DNA of 28,017 nt from Micractinium sp. NFX-FRZ. Its lineage: Eukaryota > Chlorophyta > Trebouxiophyceae > Chlorellales > Chlorellaceae. The stretch is from positions 1 to 28,017 of the forward strand of contig JAPTJF010000624.1 of the NCBI GenBank assembly GCA_029339195.1, in the 5' to 3' direction. Shown one piece after another: positions 1 to 9,700 of this stretch (position 1 is the first letter of the stretch; each line of letters starts with the position of its first letter). The notes below the pieces were generated by a model that was not told the DNA's origin, ran no database searches, and saw nothing but the letters and a program-made list of their open reading frames with translations. A program made the translations under genes and the position numbers.

Positions 1-288
1 AGCCCGTACCAGTAGCCCGCAGTGCCCCCCAGTGCCATTCCAGTGCCATTCCAGTGTTTCTGGTGTTCGTAGTGATGGAGGCCTCTACGATGGACTCCGC
101 GTGTCAAAATCAGTGCTCAGCACGAAACATGAAAGCACCCAGCCTCCATGGGGCTTGAGAAACATGAAACATGAAAGTACCCAGCCTCCATGGGGCTTGA
201 TAAGCAATTCACCAAGTGTCTTTCAGCAAGACAACCAGGTGATAAGAAGTTGCAATACGTTGCAGCGGTGTCATGATGAGTAGTGCAG
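1..288. other. Left-edge sequence, probable intron, no supported exon
   Basis: Probably intron or upstream sequence of the B3-like gene that begins at 289. I could not find the first half of a B3 domain here. It contains a short repeated CCAGTGCCATT motif near 30-55 and the duplicated block listed separately. Open frames exist but none resembles the B3 N-terminal half seen in the other units. Confidence 0.4.
124..200 (+). repeat. Imperfect tandem direct repeat, two copies of about 35 bp
   Basis: Copies at about 124-158 and 166-200 read GAAACATGAAAG, one variable base, then ACCCAGCCTCCATGGGGC and TTGA. They differ at one base (C or T). A third partial GAAACATGA lies between them. They sit in probable intron sequence. 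Confidence 0.8.
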
Positions 289-1471
289 TGACGGCGACAA
301 GCATGCTCCTCAGGACAGGCTCCACAGGCTGTGTCCGCCCTGTGTTCTTCAACCGTGGCGTTGGGATGTGCCGTTCACACTGCATTCAGACAAGACGACC
401 TGCCCCTTGATGCGCCTGCAGGTCACAGTGGGGACTGTGCTGGCAGTGCGCAACACCGGGGTCGAGAGCGCCACCTGCCAGCTCTGGCCTGCCTCGTCTG
501 CGGAGGCCAAAGCCTTCCATGCATTTGAGCTGTCAGTTCCCGGTGCCCCCGGCAGCAGGCGAGCAGTGTCGCAGCAGCAGCAACGACATCAGTCAGCAGC
601 AGAGGAGGAGGAGCAAGATATAGAGGAGAAGGAGCAGGAGCAGGAGGAGGGGGCCACAAGCGAGCCGGCGGAAGAACCCACCTCTGACACTGCCGCGCAG
701 CCCAATATTGACTCTCTTAATGACTCTCTGTCAGCCAACCCCGCCCTGCTGCTGAAAGCACCGCCTCGTGGCAGACGGCAGATCTGCCTAGAGCTCAGAG
801 CACAAGGGAGAGCAGCAGCAGCAGCAGCAGCAACAGCAACAGCAGACGGGGGAGGCGACACAGGAGCAGGTGGAGGGAAGGCAGCAGCCACGGGGCAACT
901 GTGGCAGCTCGGCTGCAACAGCCACAGGCGCTGCAGCAGCCGCACTGATGGAGGCTGATGCGCGTGGCGGCCCACTTCCATCAGCGGAGATGCTGGAGCA
1001 GAATGAGGGGCAGCTGTGGGTGGCAATTGCGGAGGTGCTCGCGCGCATGGATGTGCAGGGTGAGGCAGGGAAGGGATGGCCCGCCACTGCTGTCTGACTG
1101 GGGGTCTGGTAGATTGCGCCAAGGGAGCAGCTCAAGGGCTTGTTTGAACAGTGTTTTCCGGCATATGAGCCGCATGCATTTGTTTGGTTGAGACCACTGC
1201 CAGATGAGTGCTGCAAGGCTTACTCCCCACAGCTGCTCCTCTTAACACTGCCTGGGCTGGCCTGCCCGCTCGCTCATTCCCCCCTCCTGCAGGCCACGTG
1301 CCCGCAGCAGCCCTCCACCCCTACCGCGTCGCCCTCACGAGCATGCCCTCCAACCGTTGGCGCCTGACCCACTACTGCATGCTGCGGGCATTTGCTGAGC
1401 AGGGCGCATGGGGGCAAGCAGCCAGCTGGATCGGGCTGGCGAGCCGACAAGTCCAGGGGCGCGTGGGCTAG
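289..1471 (+). CDS. B3-like regulator, 3' part only, with internal frame break
   Basis: Likely a nuclear DNA-binding protein of the plant B3 type; the 5' part lies outside the window or is unrecognised. An exon opens after the AG at 287-288 (phase 2) and encodes a B3-like second half: an RLH strand, a Trp-rich strand (PWRWDVPF), then VTVGTVLAVRN where other units have GDVLALR. The LWPASSAEAKAFHAFE signature at about 479-530 is shared with units of the multi-B3 gene at 20580-26965. An acidic Glu/Gln linker follows. A later frame encodes MLEQNEGQLWVAIAEVLARM up to a phase-1 donor at 1060, joined to an exon at 1293-1471 (GHVPAAALHPYR ... HYCMLRAFAEQ ... AASWI, stop TAG). That last exon resembles the last exon of the multi-B3 gene and has the same intron phase. 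Between about 545 and 860 the frame must shift; no convincing intron explains it, so it may be an unseen intron, a CAG-tract indel or a real break. Confidence 0.6.
812..845 (+). repeat. CAG/CAA trinucleotide tract
   Basis: A run of CAG and CAA codons in the linker of the left-edge B3-like gene. Read in one frame it gives poly-Ala, in another poly-Gln. It lies where the gene model has to change frame, so repeat-length error or slippage could explain the break. Confidence 0.8.
1060..1292 (+). other. Inferred intron in left-edge B3-like gene
   Basis: Donor GTGAGG at 1060 follows CAGG (phase 1) and the acceptor is CTCCTGCAG ending at 1292. The join produces DVQ-GHVP. In the multi-B3 gene the equivalent join is ESE-GGIP, also phase 1, which supports this model. 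Confidence 0.65.
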
Positions 1472-1610
1472 CAGCCTTGGGCTCTGCCTCCGGCAGTAAA
1501 CCATGCTGTGCTTCAAGTAAACTGCCATGCCACATGTGTACAGCTTGCGGGGAATCCGCACCTCAACATGAGCATAGACGAGCTTACGACGGTTCACGCA
1601 GTGGGGGGCA

Positions 1611-1615
1611 TTACA
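1611..1615 (-). terminator. Possible TGTAA polyadenylation signal of the ALKBH1-like gene
   Basis: TGTAA on the minus strand starts 13 nt beyond the stop codon at 1628-1630. TGTAA is the usual green-algal polyadenylation signal. The very short 3' UTR implied makes this only a candidate. Confidence 0.3.
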
Positions 1616-1627
1616 AGTGCAACAATC

Positions 1628-2651
1628 TCAGCGCGTGTCACGAATGCTGATGTTGATGCGGCAGCGCTGCAGGTGGCGGGCGAAGGGCGCAAACGCGTCT
1701 TCCTCTGCCTCCGCTTGCTCAAAGCCGTCCTGACCCTCGCCCCTGCTGCTGCTGGCACGGCTGCGTCCCACCTGCAACGCTTCTGCCAGAGGCCGGCCCT
1801 CTCCTGCCAGCACACGTGGCACACCATGGTAGCAGCACCGGGCCTGGCCAGCAAGCACCACAGCGTCGCCGCTGTGCAGCAGCAGCGGCGTGGGGGGCAC
1901 CTCTTTGGTGGTGGACCCTATGAGGAAGACGGCATCGCATCCCAGACTGAGGGACACCAGCGGCTGGTCCAGGCTGGGCTCTGCATCGTCAATGTGCCCA
2001 TTCAGGGTGTCCCCTGGGAGCAGTGGGCCGATGGGAAGGGTGAGACGTGAGGACCTGGGATGCCAGGCAAGAAGGTAAAGTTGCACACGGCGCCACGGCA
2101 GCGCCACAGGGCTGCGTCCGGCAAGAGGGCAGCTGCGCCAGCCACACAGGTAGCTCAGCGCACTGCTCGTGCCAGCAGCTCGCCCCAATGTCGCTACGCC
2201 CACCTTCGTAATAGTAGTTGACCAGTGCTGCATCTGGGCAAAACGCGGGGGCCTTGCCGCTGCCTGCTGCTGCTGCTGCCCCTGCATCACCACTGCTGTC
2301 AGGTTTGCCAGCTGGCAGCGTGGCTGCCAGGTCGGCCAAGGTCACTGCCAGCTGGCGCAGCTCAGGTGGCAGCGGCATGTGAGGTGCATGTCGCAGGTAC
2401 CGCCGTTGTGTCCAGTCATAAGGCGGGCCCAGCGTGGCCCAGCGCAGCTTCTGCAGCAGGCTCTCTGCCAGCGGCCCGCTGCCCTCTGGCCCCCACAGAC
2501 CGGCGGCAACGCGGGTGCTGCCAGCAGAGCAAGCTGCATCAGGGCCGCTGCTGCCGCCGCTGCTGCTGCTCTCGTCGATGCTGCTGTGATCAGCGGCAGC
2601 ATTGGTGCTCGCTGGGCTGCCCGCTGCTTCCCCTGCTGCCTCCGCTGGGTA

Positions 2652-2682
<31 letters not shown>

Positions 2683-3547
2683 AGGCGCAGACCCTGCTGT
2701 GCCGCATGCCAGATGCCTGGCAGGCCCCCTGGGTATGCCCGGATGTGGTTGGTGTGGTTGGGCGGCTCACAGAAGCGTGTGAAAGCGTCTGACACCAGCT
2801 GGCGCTGCAGCTCAGGCGGCAGGGCGCCGCGCACCAGCAGCAGGCCTGCAGCGGCAGGCAGCAGCACCAGCACCTGACGAGCTGTGATTGACTGCGCCTC
2901 TGAAGGGAAATAAGGTTTAAAGCACAGTAAGGGACCAGCCAGGCATGCCAAAGACAGCACCCGGTTCAGAGGCATCGTGTGCATGCCACTGCCGCCACCA
3001 AACTAATGCCAACGGAGGGTTACCTGGGTGGGCAGCGAAGGCAAAGGCGGCCGCAGTGGGCGGCATGCCCGATGGCACCCCCAGGCAGCTCACTCCCTCG
3101 GGCAGCGCCTCCCCAAGCCGTAAGTCTAGAACATCAGACAGGTCTGTGGGGCGCACGACAAAGCCCTTGCTGATGCGCCGGCGGCCCCTGCAAGGATGAG
3201 AAATGGAGGTGCCTCAGGCGACGAGCGGCAGCGGGAGGCAGAGGCGGCAGTGGCGGGGCCCTCTACCCGCAAGGCGCAAGGGCTCTGCGCAATATTCAGC
3301 ATGCCTGCCTGGCTCTGCTGGGCTCATAGACAGCCGCTGGGGGCCCAACTGAGCGCAGGTTGCGGCCCAGTGAGTCCGTGGCGCCGTATGGCGTCCGCAG
3401 GGCGCTCTTGCATTTCATCCGGAGCCTTTCGAACCTGTTTTTGAACACCTGCTCCCTGTGCAGCTGGTACCGCTTCTCCGCCAGCCGGAACGCTGTATGC
3501 GACCCGTCCTGAGCAGGCCCGTGGGGCTCCTGGTAGCTGACCATCAT
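1628..3547 (-). CDS. ALKBH1-like 2-oxoglutarate/Fe(II)-dependent dioxygenase
   Basis: AlkB-family oxidative demethylase. ALKBH1 proteins elsewhere act on tRNA (m1A, or m5C to f5C) and have been reported to act on DNA 6mA, in nucleus or mitochondria. Exons on the minus strand: 3547-3435, 3187-3024, 2899-2204, 2013-1628, giving 452 aa; phases (2, 1, 1) are consistent. The N-terminus has TAFRLAEKRYQLHRE and DLSDVLDL, typical of ALKBH1. Exon 3 carries LQKLRWATLGPPYDW and the NYYYEG strand, interrupted by a poly-Gln and Ser/Ala-rich insertion. Exon 4 has the iron ligands GHID (His331, Asp333) and His387 (CYHGVPRVL), SLSLGCDAVFLIG, and the 2OG-binding end CRINISIR (Arg443, Arg449). All catalytic residues are present. 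The exon 1 donor (CAG/GTTCGA) is weak and was chosen because it restores the conserved N-terminus. The start is the first of two adjacent ATGs and lies right after a CTT tract plus CAG, so a 5' UTR intron is possible. Substrate unknown. Confidence 0.9.
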
Positions 3548-3555
3548 CTCTGGGT

Positions 3556-3580
3556 GAAGAAGAAGAAGAAGAAGAAGAAG
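3556..3580 (-). repeat. GAA/TTC tract upstream of the ALKBH1-like start
   Basis: About eight GAA triplets on the plus strand, so CTT on the transcribed strand. The tract is followed by CACCCAG and then the start codon. It could be the polypyrimidine tract of a 5' UTR intron or a pyrimidine-rich core promoter patch. Confidence 0.8.
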
Positions 3581-3703
3581 GTGACACGCTTGGGTGACTG
3601 GGGGGTGATACGCGACAGCCTGGCTGGCGGCGGCTAATGCCGCCGCTGCCAGACTGCCGACCCACCCCCTTGGAGGGGCCTGTCAGCCGGGGTCTGCCAG
3701 TGT

Positions 3704-3708
3704 TTACA
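3704..3708 (-). terminator. Possible TGTAA polyadenylation signal of the disordered-protein gene
   Basis: Minus-strand TGTAA about 167 nt after the stop at 3875-3877, a reasonable 3' UTR length for a green alga. Confidence 0.45.
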
Positions 3709-3874
3709 GAAGCGGGCAAAGCACAGGACAAATGCGAGCAAGGGTCGGGCTGTGCTGCCAGCGGCGGTGAGATGACGGCGCGCGCCGCGGCGCCGCCCTC
3801 CTGCATGCTCCGCCTTTCTGCGCTGCGTGGGTATCACTGGCACAGACCTGTGCCCAGGGGAACCATCGCGAACC

Positions 3875-6364
3875 TCACATGTGCTTCATTGCAAAGTGGC
3901 GCTTAGCGGCCTCGCCTGCATAAGGCAGGAACACATTGAATCAGTCAACTGAGACTAGTTTCTGTGACTGGCTGCCAGGCATGTACAGGCAGAGGCAGTA
4001 CCGCAGCTGCCGGCAACTCACCGAGAGGAGAGAAGGCTGCAGCCAGGCCGGGGGGAGGAGGTGGTAGGGTGTGCTGTGCAGGTGCAGGGGAGCTGCGGGC
4101 CTGGCGCCAGCCGCCACGGAACAGCGTGGACAGGCGGTGACCGGTGGACGCAGGCGAGGGTGGCACAGGCGGAGACGGCGGGCGGAGCGGCACGGGCAGC
4201 CCTCGGCTGCCTGATGCCATTGCTGAGCTGGCGGAACGCTGCTTCAGCACTGCCGGGCCAGCTGCCGGGTTGGCAGCAGGGCTGTTTGGCCTGCTGAGTG
4301 AGCTTGTGCGCGGCTGCACATTCAGGCCGCTGCAGAGGCCTTCGCTGCCTGCAGTGGCCGCCCTGCCGCCTGTGCCTGCTGCTGCGCTGCGCTCGGCGCT
4401 TTCCTCCTCGGAGGCAGCAGCCTCATCCTCCTCGCTGGCAGGCTGGGCCCAGAAGCCGCCAGGCACCCACCTCTTGGGCGGCTGCACCAGTGCCGACTTG
4501 CGCAGGTTGCCCAGGAAGGTCTGCGTGCCTGCCCACATGGAAGCTGGTGCCTGCAGCTGCTTGGGCCCGCCTGCCGCTCTTGCTCCTCCTCCTGCTGCTC
4601 TTGCTTCTCCTGCCTGTCCTGATGCTGCCATTGTAGCTGATGGTGCAACAGGAGGGGCGATCTGGAGTAGTGGAGACTGGGCGGCAAGGCTGTCGCAGCT
4701 GGCGTTTGGCGCCGCGCCAGCGACCAGTGGGCGCCAGTCCTCTGCGCTTGCCACCGGCTGCCTTGTGGCGCTGACAGCAGCGGCGGAGGCCTCCCACCTG
4801 CGGGCGGCCAGGGTCCCCAACAGCGCTTGGTAGCGGTAGGTCTCTTCTGACACCTGCCTGCTGGGGGAGTCGCAGCTAGCGGGCCTGCCCCCCAAGCTGC
4901 TGCTGCCCCTGCTGTCCTCTGAACTGACAGGGCTGCGCCCAGCTGCCACTGGGCTGCACAGCGTGGGGGCCACGCCCCAGCTGCCACCATAATGCGCAGC
5001 AGCAGGGGTGGGCTGGCGCTGGCAGCTGCAGCAGCTGCTGCCCGGGCTGGCAGCGCCGTCGGCGAAGCGTACTGTCCTGCCGGGCGGGCTGCAGCCCCGC
5101 CCAGGGTCCGCAGCGGCAGGGGCGCAGGCTGCTGCATCGGCTGCCGTAGCATCCAGGGCATCGCCGGTGGCCCAGGGCTCGTTGTACAGTGGCGGGGCGC
5201 TGGGTTCGTCTGTGAGGCAAGGCTCCTCCTCCTCCTCATTCCCTTCTTCATCTGCCACCGACTCACGCGGGCTGGCCTCCTGGTTGCAGAGCGCTGGGCC
5301 ATTGAGGGGCGGATAGCGCACCCCCGCCCAGCCAACAGCCGGCGCAGCTGTGGGGCACAGGCCAGTGTACGACAGCGGTGCAGGGCTGGCGTGCGAGCCA
5401 GGCAGCACCCAGGCTGAGGCTGAGGGAAGCGCGTGCGCACCCGTCTCCCCAGGGGAGCCCGCTGCTCTCCCAGAGCTGCAGTAGCTGGGGAGCTGCTGCG
5501 CCTGCCAAGTGGGAGGAGGCAGTGACTCGGCGCCGCCACTGGTGCTCTGCACGTCTTCCTCCTCCTCCTCCTCCCCGTGGTCCCAGCCGCCCGCCTGCCC
5601 CCAGCTCCCGGGGAACCGCTGCTCCAGTATCGCCTCGCTGCGCACGGTGTACTGCATGTACTGCCCCGCTGCCGGCGCGCTGCACGGGCGCACCACCGCC
5701 GCGCGGCCCAGCGTGGCGCTGCCGTAGCTGCCGCCGCCCTCGCAGCGCACAGCATGCAGGCCGTAGCTGCCAGCGCTGCTGGGCCTGCCGCCCTGCGACC
5801 AGCCCAGCGGATGATAAGGCGCGGCACCGGCAGCGGCGCTGCTGCAGCGGCTGCCCCAGCATGCCGACAGCTGCCCTTCCGCATCCCAGCCGCCAAACTG
5901 GCCCTCGCTGGCAGCTGGAGAGGCGGCCGCGGCAGCTGAAGTCTCAGCAGACCGTGGCAGCAGGGAGCCCGCTGAGGGCGCAGCTGTGCAGGCCTGGTCA
6001 GATGCAGCGGCTGCGGGAATGCACCACGCAGCGCCGCTGCCTGCCTCCTCTGCACTGCTGGTGTCACCTGCAAGCTTGAGCTGGCCCAGGCGGTCGGTGC
6101 CCTGCCGATGCAGCGGGGGAAGCACTGTGTCAGTATGCAGTCACAAGCTGCATTGGCATCCAAACGTTTGCCCGCTCCCTGACCCCGCCTGGCAACGCCT
6201 GGCCCCAAGGGGGCACGCACCTTCAGTCCATGCGTTCGGGCTGCAGCGGCGGCGCAATGCTCGAGGCTGTCGCTGCTGCCGTTGCTGCTGCTGGTGTCTT
6301 GGGACGGGTCCAATTCAGATGGCTCTGGGTGCCGCCTGCTGAGCGCACGTTGCAGCCTCTGCAT
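3875..6364 (-). CDS. Large intrinsically disordered protein, function unknown
   Basis: I do not recognise a family. Minus-strand exons: 6364-6221, 6101-4022, 3915-3875, giving 754 aa. Intron 1 has donor GTGCGT and acceptor CGGCAG (phase 0); intron 2 has donor GTGAGT and acceptor TATGCAG (phase 1), so the protein ends in GEAAKRHFAMKHM. The start is the only upstream ATG I found in frame. The protein is rich in Ala, Pro, Gly, Ser and Gln with Glu clusters, with no membrane segment or globular domain I can see. Candidate short motifs: a PPLY (PPxY type, WW-domain ligand) near residue 351, and RTVRF near residue 390, which fits the RVxF docking motif of protein phosphatase 1. A less disordered stretch near the C-terminus reads FLGNLRKSALVQPPKRW then VPGGFW. 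Adaptor or regulatory scaffold is only a guess. Intron 2 matters: without it the frame runs on to a stop at 3945 with a different tail. Confidence 0.65.
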
Positions 6365-6773
6365 CGCGCCCTGCACCAGCAGAACAGGCGGGCGGGCACA
6401 GGCGGTGGCAGGCACTTGGGTCGGCTTGCAGGCTGTTGCGCCCGTCCTTCACTCCATCAGGCGTCCACAATGTGAACACCACACCGCAGCGCGCTCAAAC
6501 CGACAGTTCGGAACGGAGCCATCGCGCTGGCCCGCTCTGCTTTCACGCCGCACCTCTCTGTCACACCCAATGCGCTTTGCGGCGGGTCTATCGTATTCCC
6601 AATGGGCACGCGAAAGTCAGACGAGGCTCTAGGAAGTGGTTGGTTCTCGCTGGTTGCGCCTGATAAATGACGAAACGCGATTGAAAGATACAAAATGCGA
6701 AGAGGGATTAGAATTGTTTGAGCGGCTCTGGTCTGGCGGAGTCTCTGCTGACATGCAGCGCCCGCTGCCAGCG
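6365..6773. other. Intergenic between disordered-protein gene and NAT gene
   Basis: About 410 bases holding the 3' UTR of the transporter and the 5' region of the disordered-protein gene. I see no coding signal, no TGTAA on the minus strand, and no repeat. A less GC-rich patch lies around 6650-6720. Confidence 0.5.
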
Positions 6774-9700
6774 CTATGCCCCGCCCCGCCCCGCCACCGC
6801 CGGCAGCTGCACAGTCAGCGGCAGGTCAGTGCAGACCCCGGACTCCCTGATGCTGCCAGATGTGGACGTTTTGTGCTTCAGAGCGCTGCGCCTCCTGCGC
6901 AGGCTTCCGCAAGTCAGCTTGTCGACGCAGCGCTGCACCGCGGCCAGTGCCGCTGCCTTGCGCGGATCAATCACCCTCCGCCACTTGGGGGTCAGACCAA
7001 AGGGCCAACCATACAACTGCAAGGCACCGTACGGGAGTGGGGAAGCAGAGTGAGGGTGCTGCTGGAACAAAAACTGGGGGCCAACCATACAACTGCATAC
7101 AACGGGCATGTATCCGCCCACCCACCCACCCACCCACCTTCTCCATCTCCTCACTCTCCCACCAGCAGGCGTCTCCACCTCTGCAGGGGCATGGGCAGCA
7201 GCGTGGGCAGCAGAACGAGGTCAGGGCGCCATCAGGAGGTGAAAACAGCAGGCAGCCTCGCAGCTCCTTGCCTCTGCTGGTGATGTCCACAGCTGCAATC
7301 TGTCGCGCCACATGCAAGCCGGCCAACGCGGAGGCAACGCCACAAGCCTGCCGCCGCACCTTTGGCGCTGCCAGCCCTCCCGCCCGCGCTCCCCCGGCGC
7401 CGCTGGGATGGTCAGGTCCAGCAGCAGGCAGGCCATGAGGGCCACCGCTGCTGGCGTCTCAAAGATGGAGTTCAGCACGCTGTCGACGGTGCTTGAGCCT
7501 GTGTCGATGGGGCCGTGGCCGTTGGCTGTCGTGTAGGTGTTGAAATACGCGGGGACAGACAAGCCGCTGTACAGGCCAAAGCCCTGCGCACGGAGAGGGG
7601 AGTGAGGTTGCAAGGTGCGGGGCGGGGGATAAGCCAACAGGTGCAACAATTGTTAGGGCGCTAAGGCATTGGCATGAGGAGCACTGGAGCAGCAGGCGGA
7701 ACGCAGGGGCAGCGGGCGGCTGCTGCAGGCGGGTGCGGCAGGCGGGCCACAGGAGGAGCAGGCGGGTGCGGCAGGCGGGTGCGGCAGGGGGAGCAGGCGG
7801 GGGCATCAGGCGGGGCTCACCAGGATGAATATGTTCCTTTCACTGTGCAAATCGACCCCCTCCAGGTTGGAGAAGCCTGGTGGGAAGACAGGGGCGGGTA
7901 CGCGGGGCGAGGGGTTTAGTGCGGGCATTGAATCGGAACGGGTGCATTAGGGAGGGAGGAGGGAAAAGTGGTGGGCACAGGTGCCCGGGCTGTCGGCAGG
8001 CTTAGTGCTCACAGTTTCAAAGGAACAGGCAGCAGTGCACAGCATGGCAAATCACTGCATGACACACCGGCGGCAGCACGGCACACGGTACTGTGCCCCC
8101 TGGAACCACAGCCCGCCCGCGCTGCTGCCGCCCCGCCACCCTCTGCTGCCCCCCGGCCCAGGCATCCCCTCGGGCAGCACCCAGCTTGGCGGCAGCGCAC
8201 CGACGCCAGCGATGAGCGAAAACATAACGCAGAACATTCCGGCCACGAGGGCCTGCGGGATGGAGGCCCACAGCGCGCCAAACTTGCCTGCACGCAGCAG
8301 GAGGAGAGTGCGGCGTGCAGCGGGCGTTGCAGGCGTGTGTAACGAACGTGCGTGCGGAAAACGCGCTCACACGCTCTGCTGCCCACACCTGCCCGCCTGT
8401 TTGCTCCTGCTTGAGGAGGGAAGCCCGGCCTGGTGTGGGCACCACGCGCGGATGTGCGGGCCCACCCCCTTCCCCTCCGGATGGCTCACCAATGAGGGAG
8501 ACAATCATCATGAAGACCGCACCCACTTGAGTCACCCGCCGGCTGGCCACCCCGGTGACGCTGATGGCGCCCACATTCTCTGCAGGCACGGGCGGGGCCA
8601 GTGCGGACATGGGTGATTCCAAAGTTAAGTGGAAAGCGTATGGCTGAATGCTGACCTGGATGCGCCAGCGCAGGAAGGGCGGAATGCACAACGTGCCGGC
8701 AGCGGGCAGCGGCAGCAAGGAGGTGGTGGGCGTGCTGTCGCAGCCACTCCACTAGAGCCACGTGCAGATCACTTGCACTGCCTGCATCCACCGGGATAAG
8801 CCGGCCCAGCCCAACAGCTACGTGCCTAGGGCCCATGGTCCCAACTGTCACCATGCCAAACCCTTCCCACCTGCGTAGGCGGTGGACCCTGTGGTGGTGC
8901 CCAGCACCCCCGCCACCGTGCAGCACACCGCCTCAATGGCCAGCGCACGGGACACGACATCCGTGGGCGGCTGCGGCGCGCCGCCCAGCCGAGCGGCAGC
9001 ATAGTAGTCGCCTGTGTGGCGGCAGTGACCATGGAGGGAAGGGGGAGGGGAGAGGCGGCGCGTGGGAGAAGGTGGGGACAGGACCGGGGCGAGGGGAAGC
9101 TAGGCAACAAGCTGGCTGGGCCAGCGCCAGCCTGGCTGCAAGCCTCAGTGCCCCTCACCCGCTCTGCCAGTGCACAAGAGAGCAGGGAGCAGGGAGCTCA
9201 CCGATGGACTCCAGGGCTGCCGGTATCACGGCGGCAATCATTGTGAAAACAGAGGCAGCTGTGAAGATGGGGGCGCCCCACTGCAGGAGGGGGGGGCGGC
9301 GGCAGGCGAGAGAGGCGGGTGGGCGGGTGGGTGGGCGCATGGAGAAGCAGCGAGTGGCTCAACACGACAGTGATGTGGCGGGTGCATTCCACCCATCATC
9401 CCAACGCCGGTATTGTGGAGACCCCACGCCACGTAGTGAGCAGTGCGGCTGGCGCCCCGGCCCTTGCCACCGTCCGCTGCAGCGTCCCTGCAAGCTCCCC
9501 AGCCTCCCGCGCTTGCCTGGCCGGGGTAGGGCACGCGGATCCATGGCGCCTCCGACATGATGTAATTGAAGTTGGCTTGGTCGGTGGTGCAGCTCTTCTG
9601 CGGCACACAAGGAGGGCAGGGCAGGGCAGGGCAGGGCAGCACGCCAGTGAGACGAGTGCTCTGACGAGCGGGGAGGTGCTTGGTGACTGGCACATAGCAG

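Larger units (their letters stand above)
3548..3874. other. Intergenic: ALKBH1-like 5' region and 3' UTR of next gene
   Basis: Separates two same-strand genes. It holds the CTT tract and a minus-strand TGTAA at 3704-3708. A frame at 3637-3906 on the plus strand is open but has no recognisable content. No gene supported. Confidence 0.6.

Noticed and set aside
1113..1190. Open stretch IAPREQLKGLFEQCFPAYEP as a possible exon of the left-edge gene
   Set aside because: It cannot be joined in phase to the exons on either side, while skipping it gives an in-phase join that matches the multi-B3 gene.
2655..2690. CTG run as a possible structural or CRISPR-like repeat
   Set aside because: It is the poly-Gln-coding tract of the ALKBH1-like exon 3; no spacers.
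4322..6415. Long minus-strand frame of 697 codons, Arg-rich
   Set aside because: It is a shifted frame of the disordered-protein exon 6101-4022; the chosen frame links in phase to exons 1 and 3.
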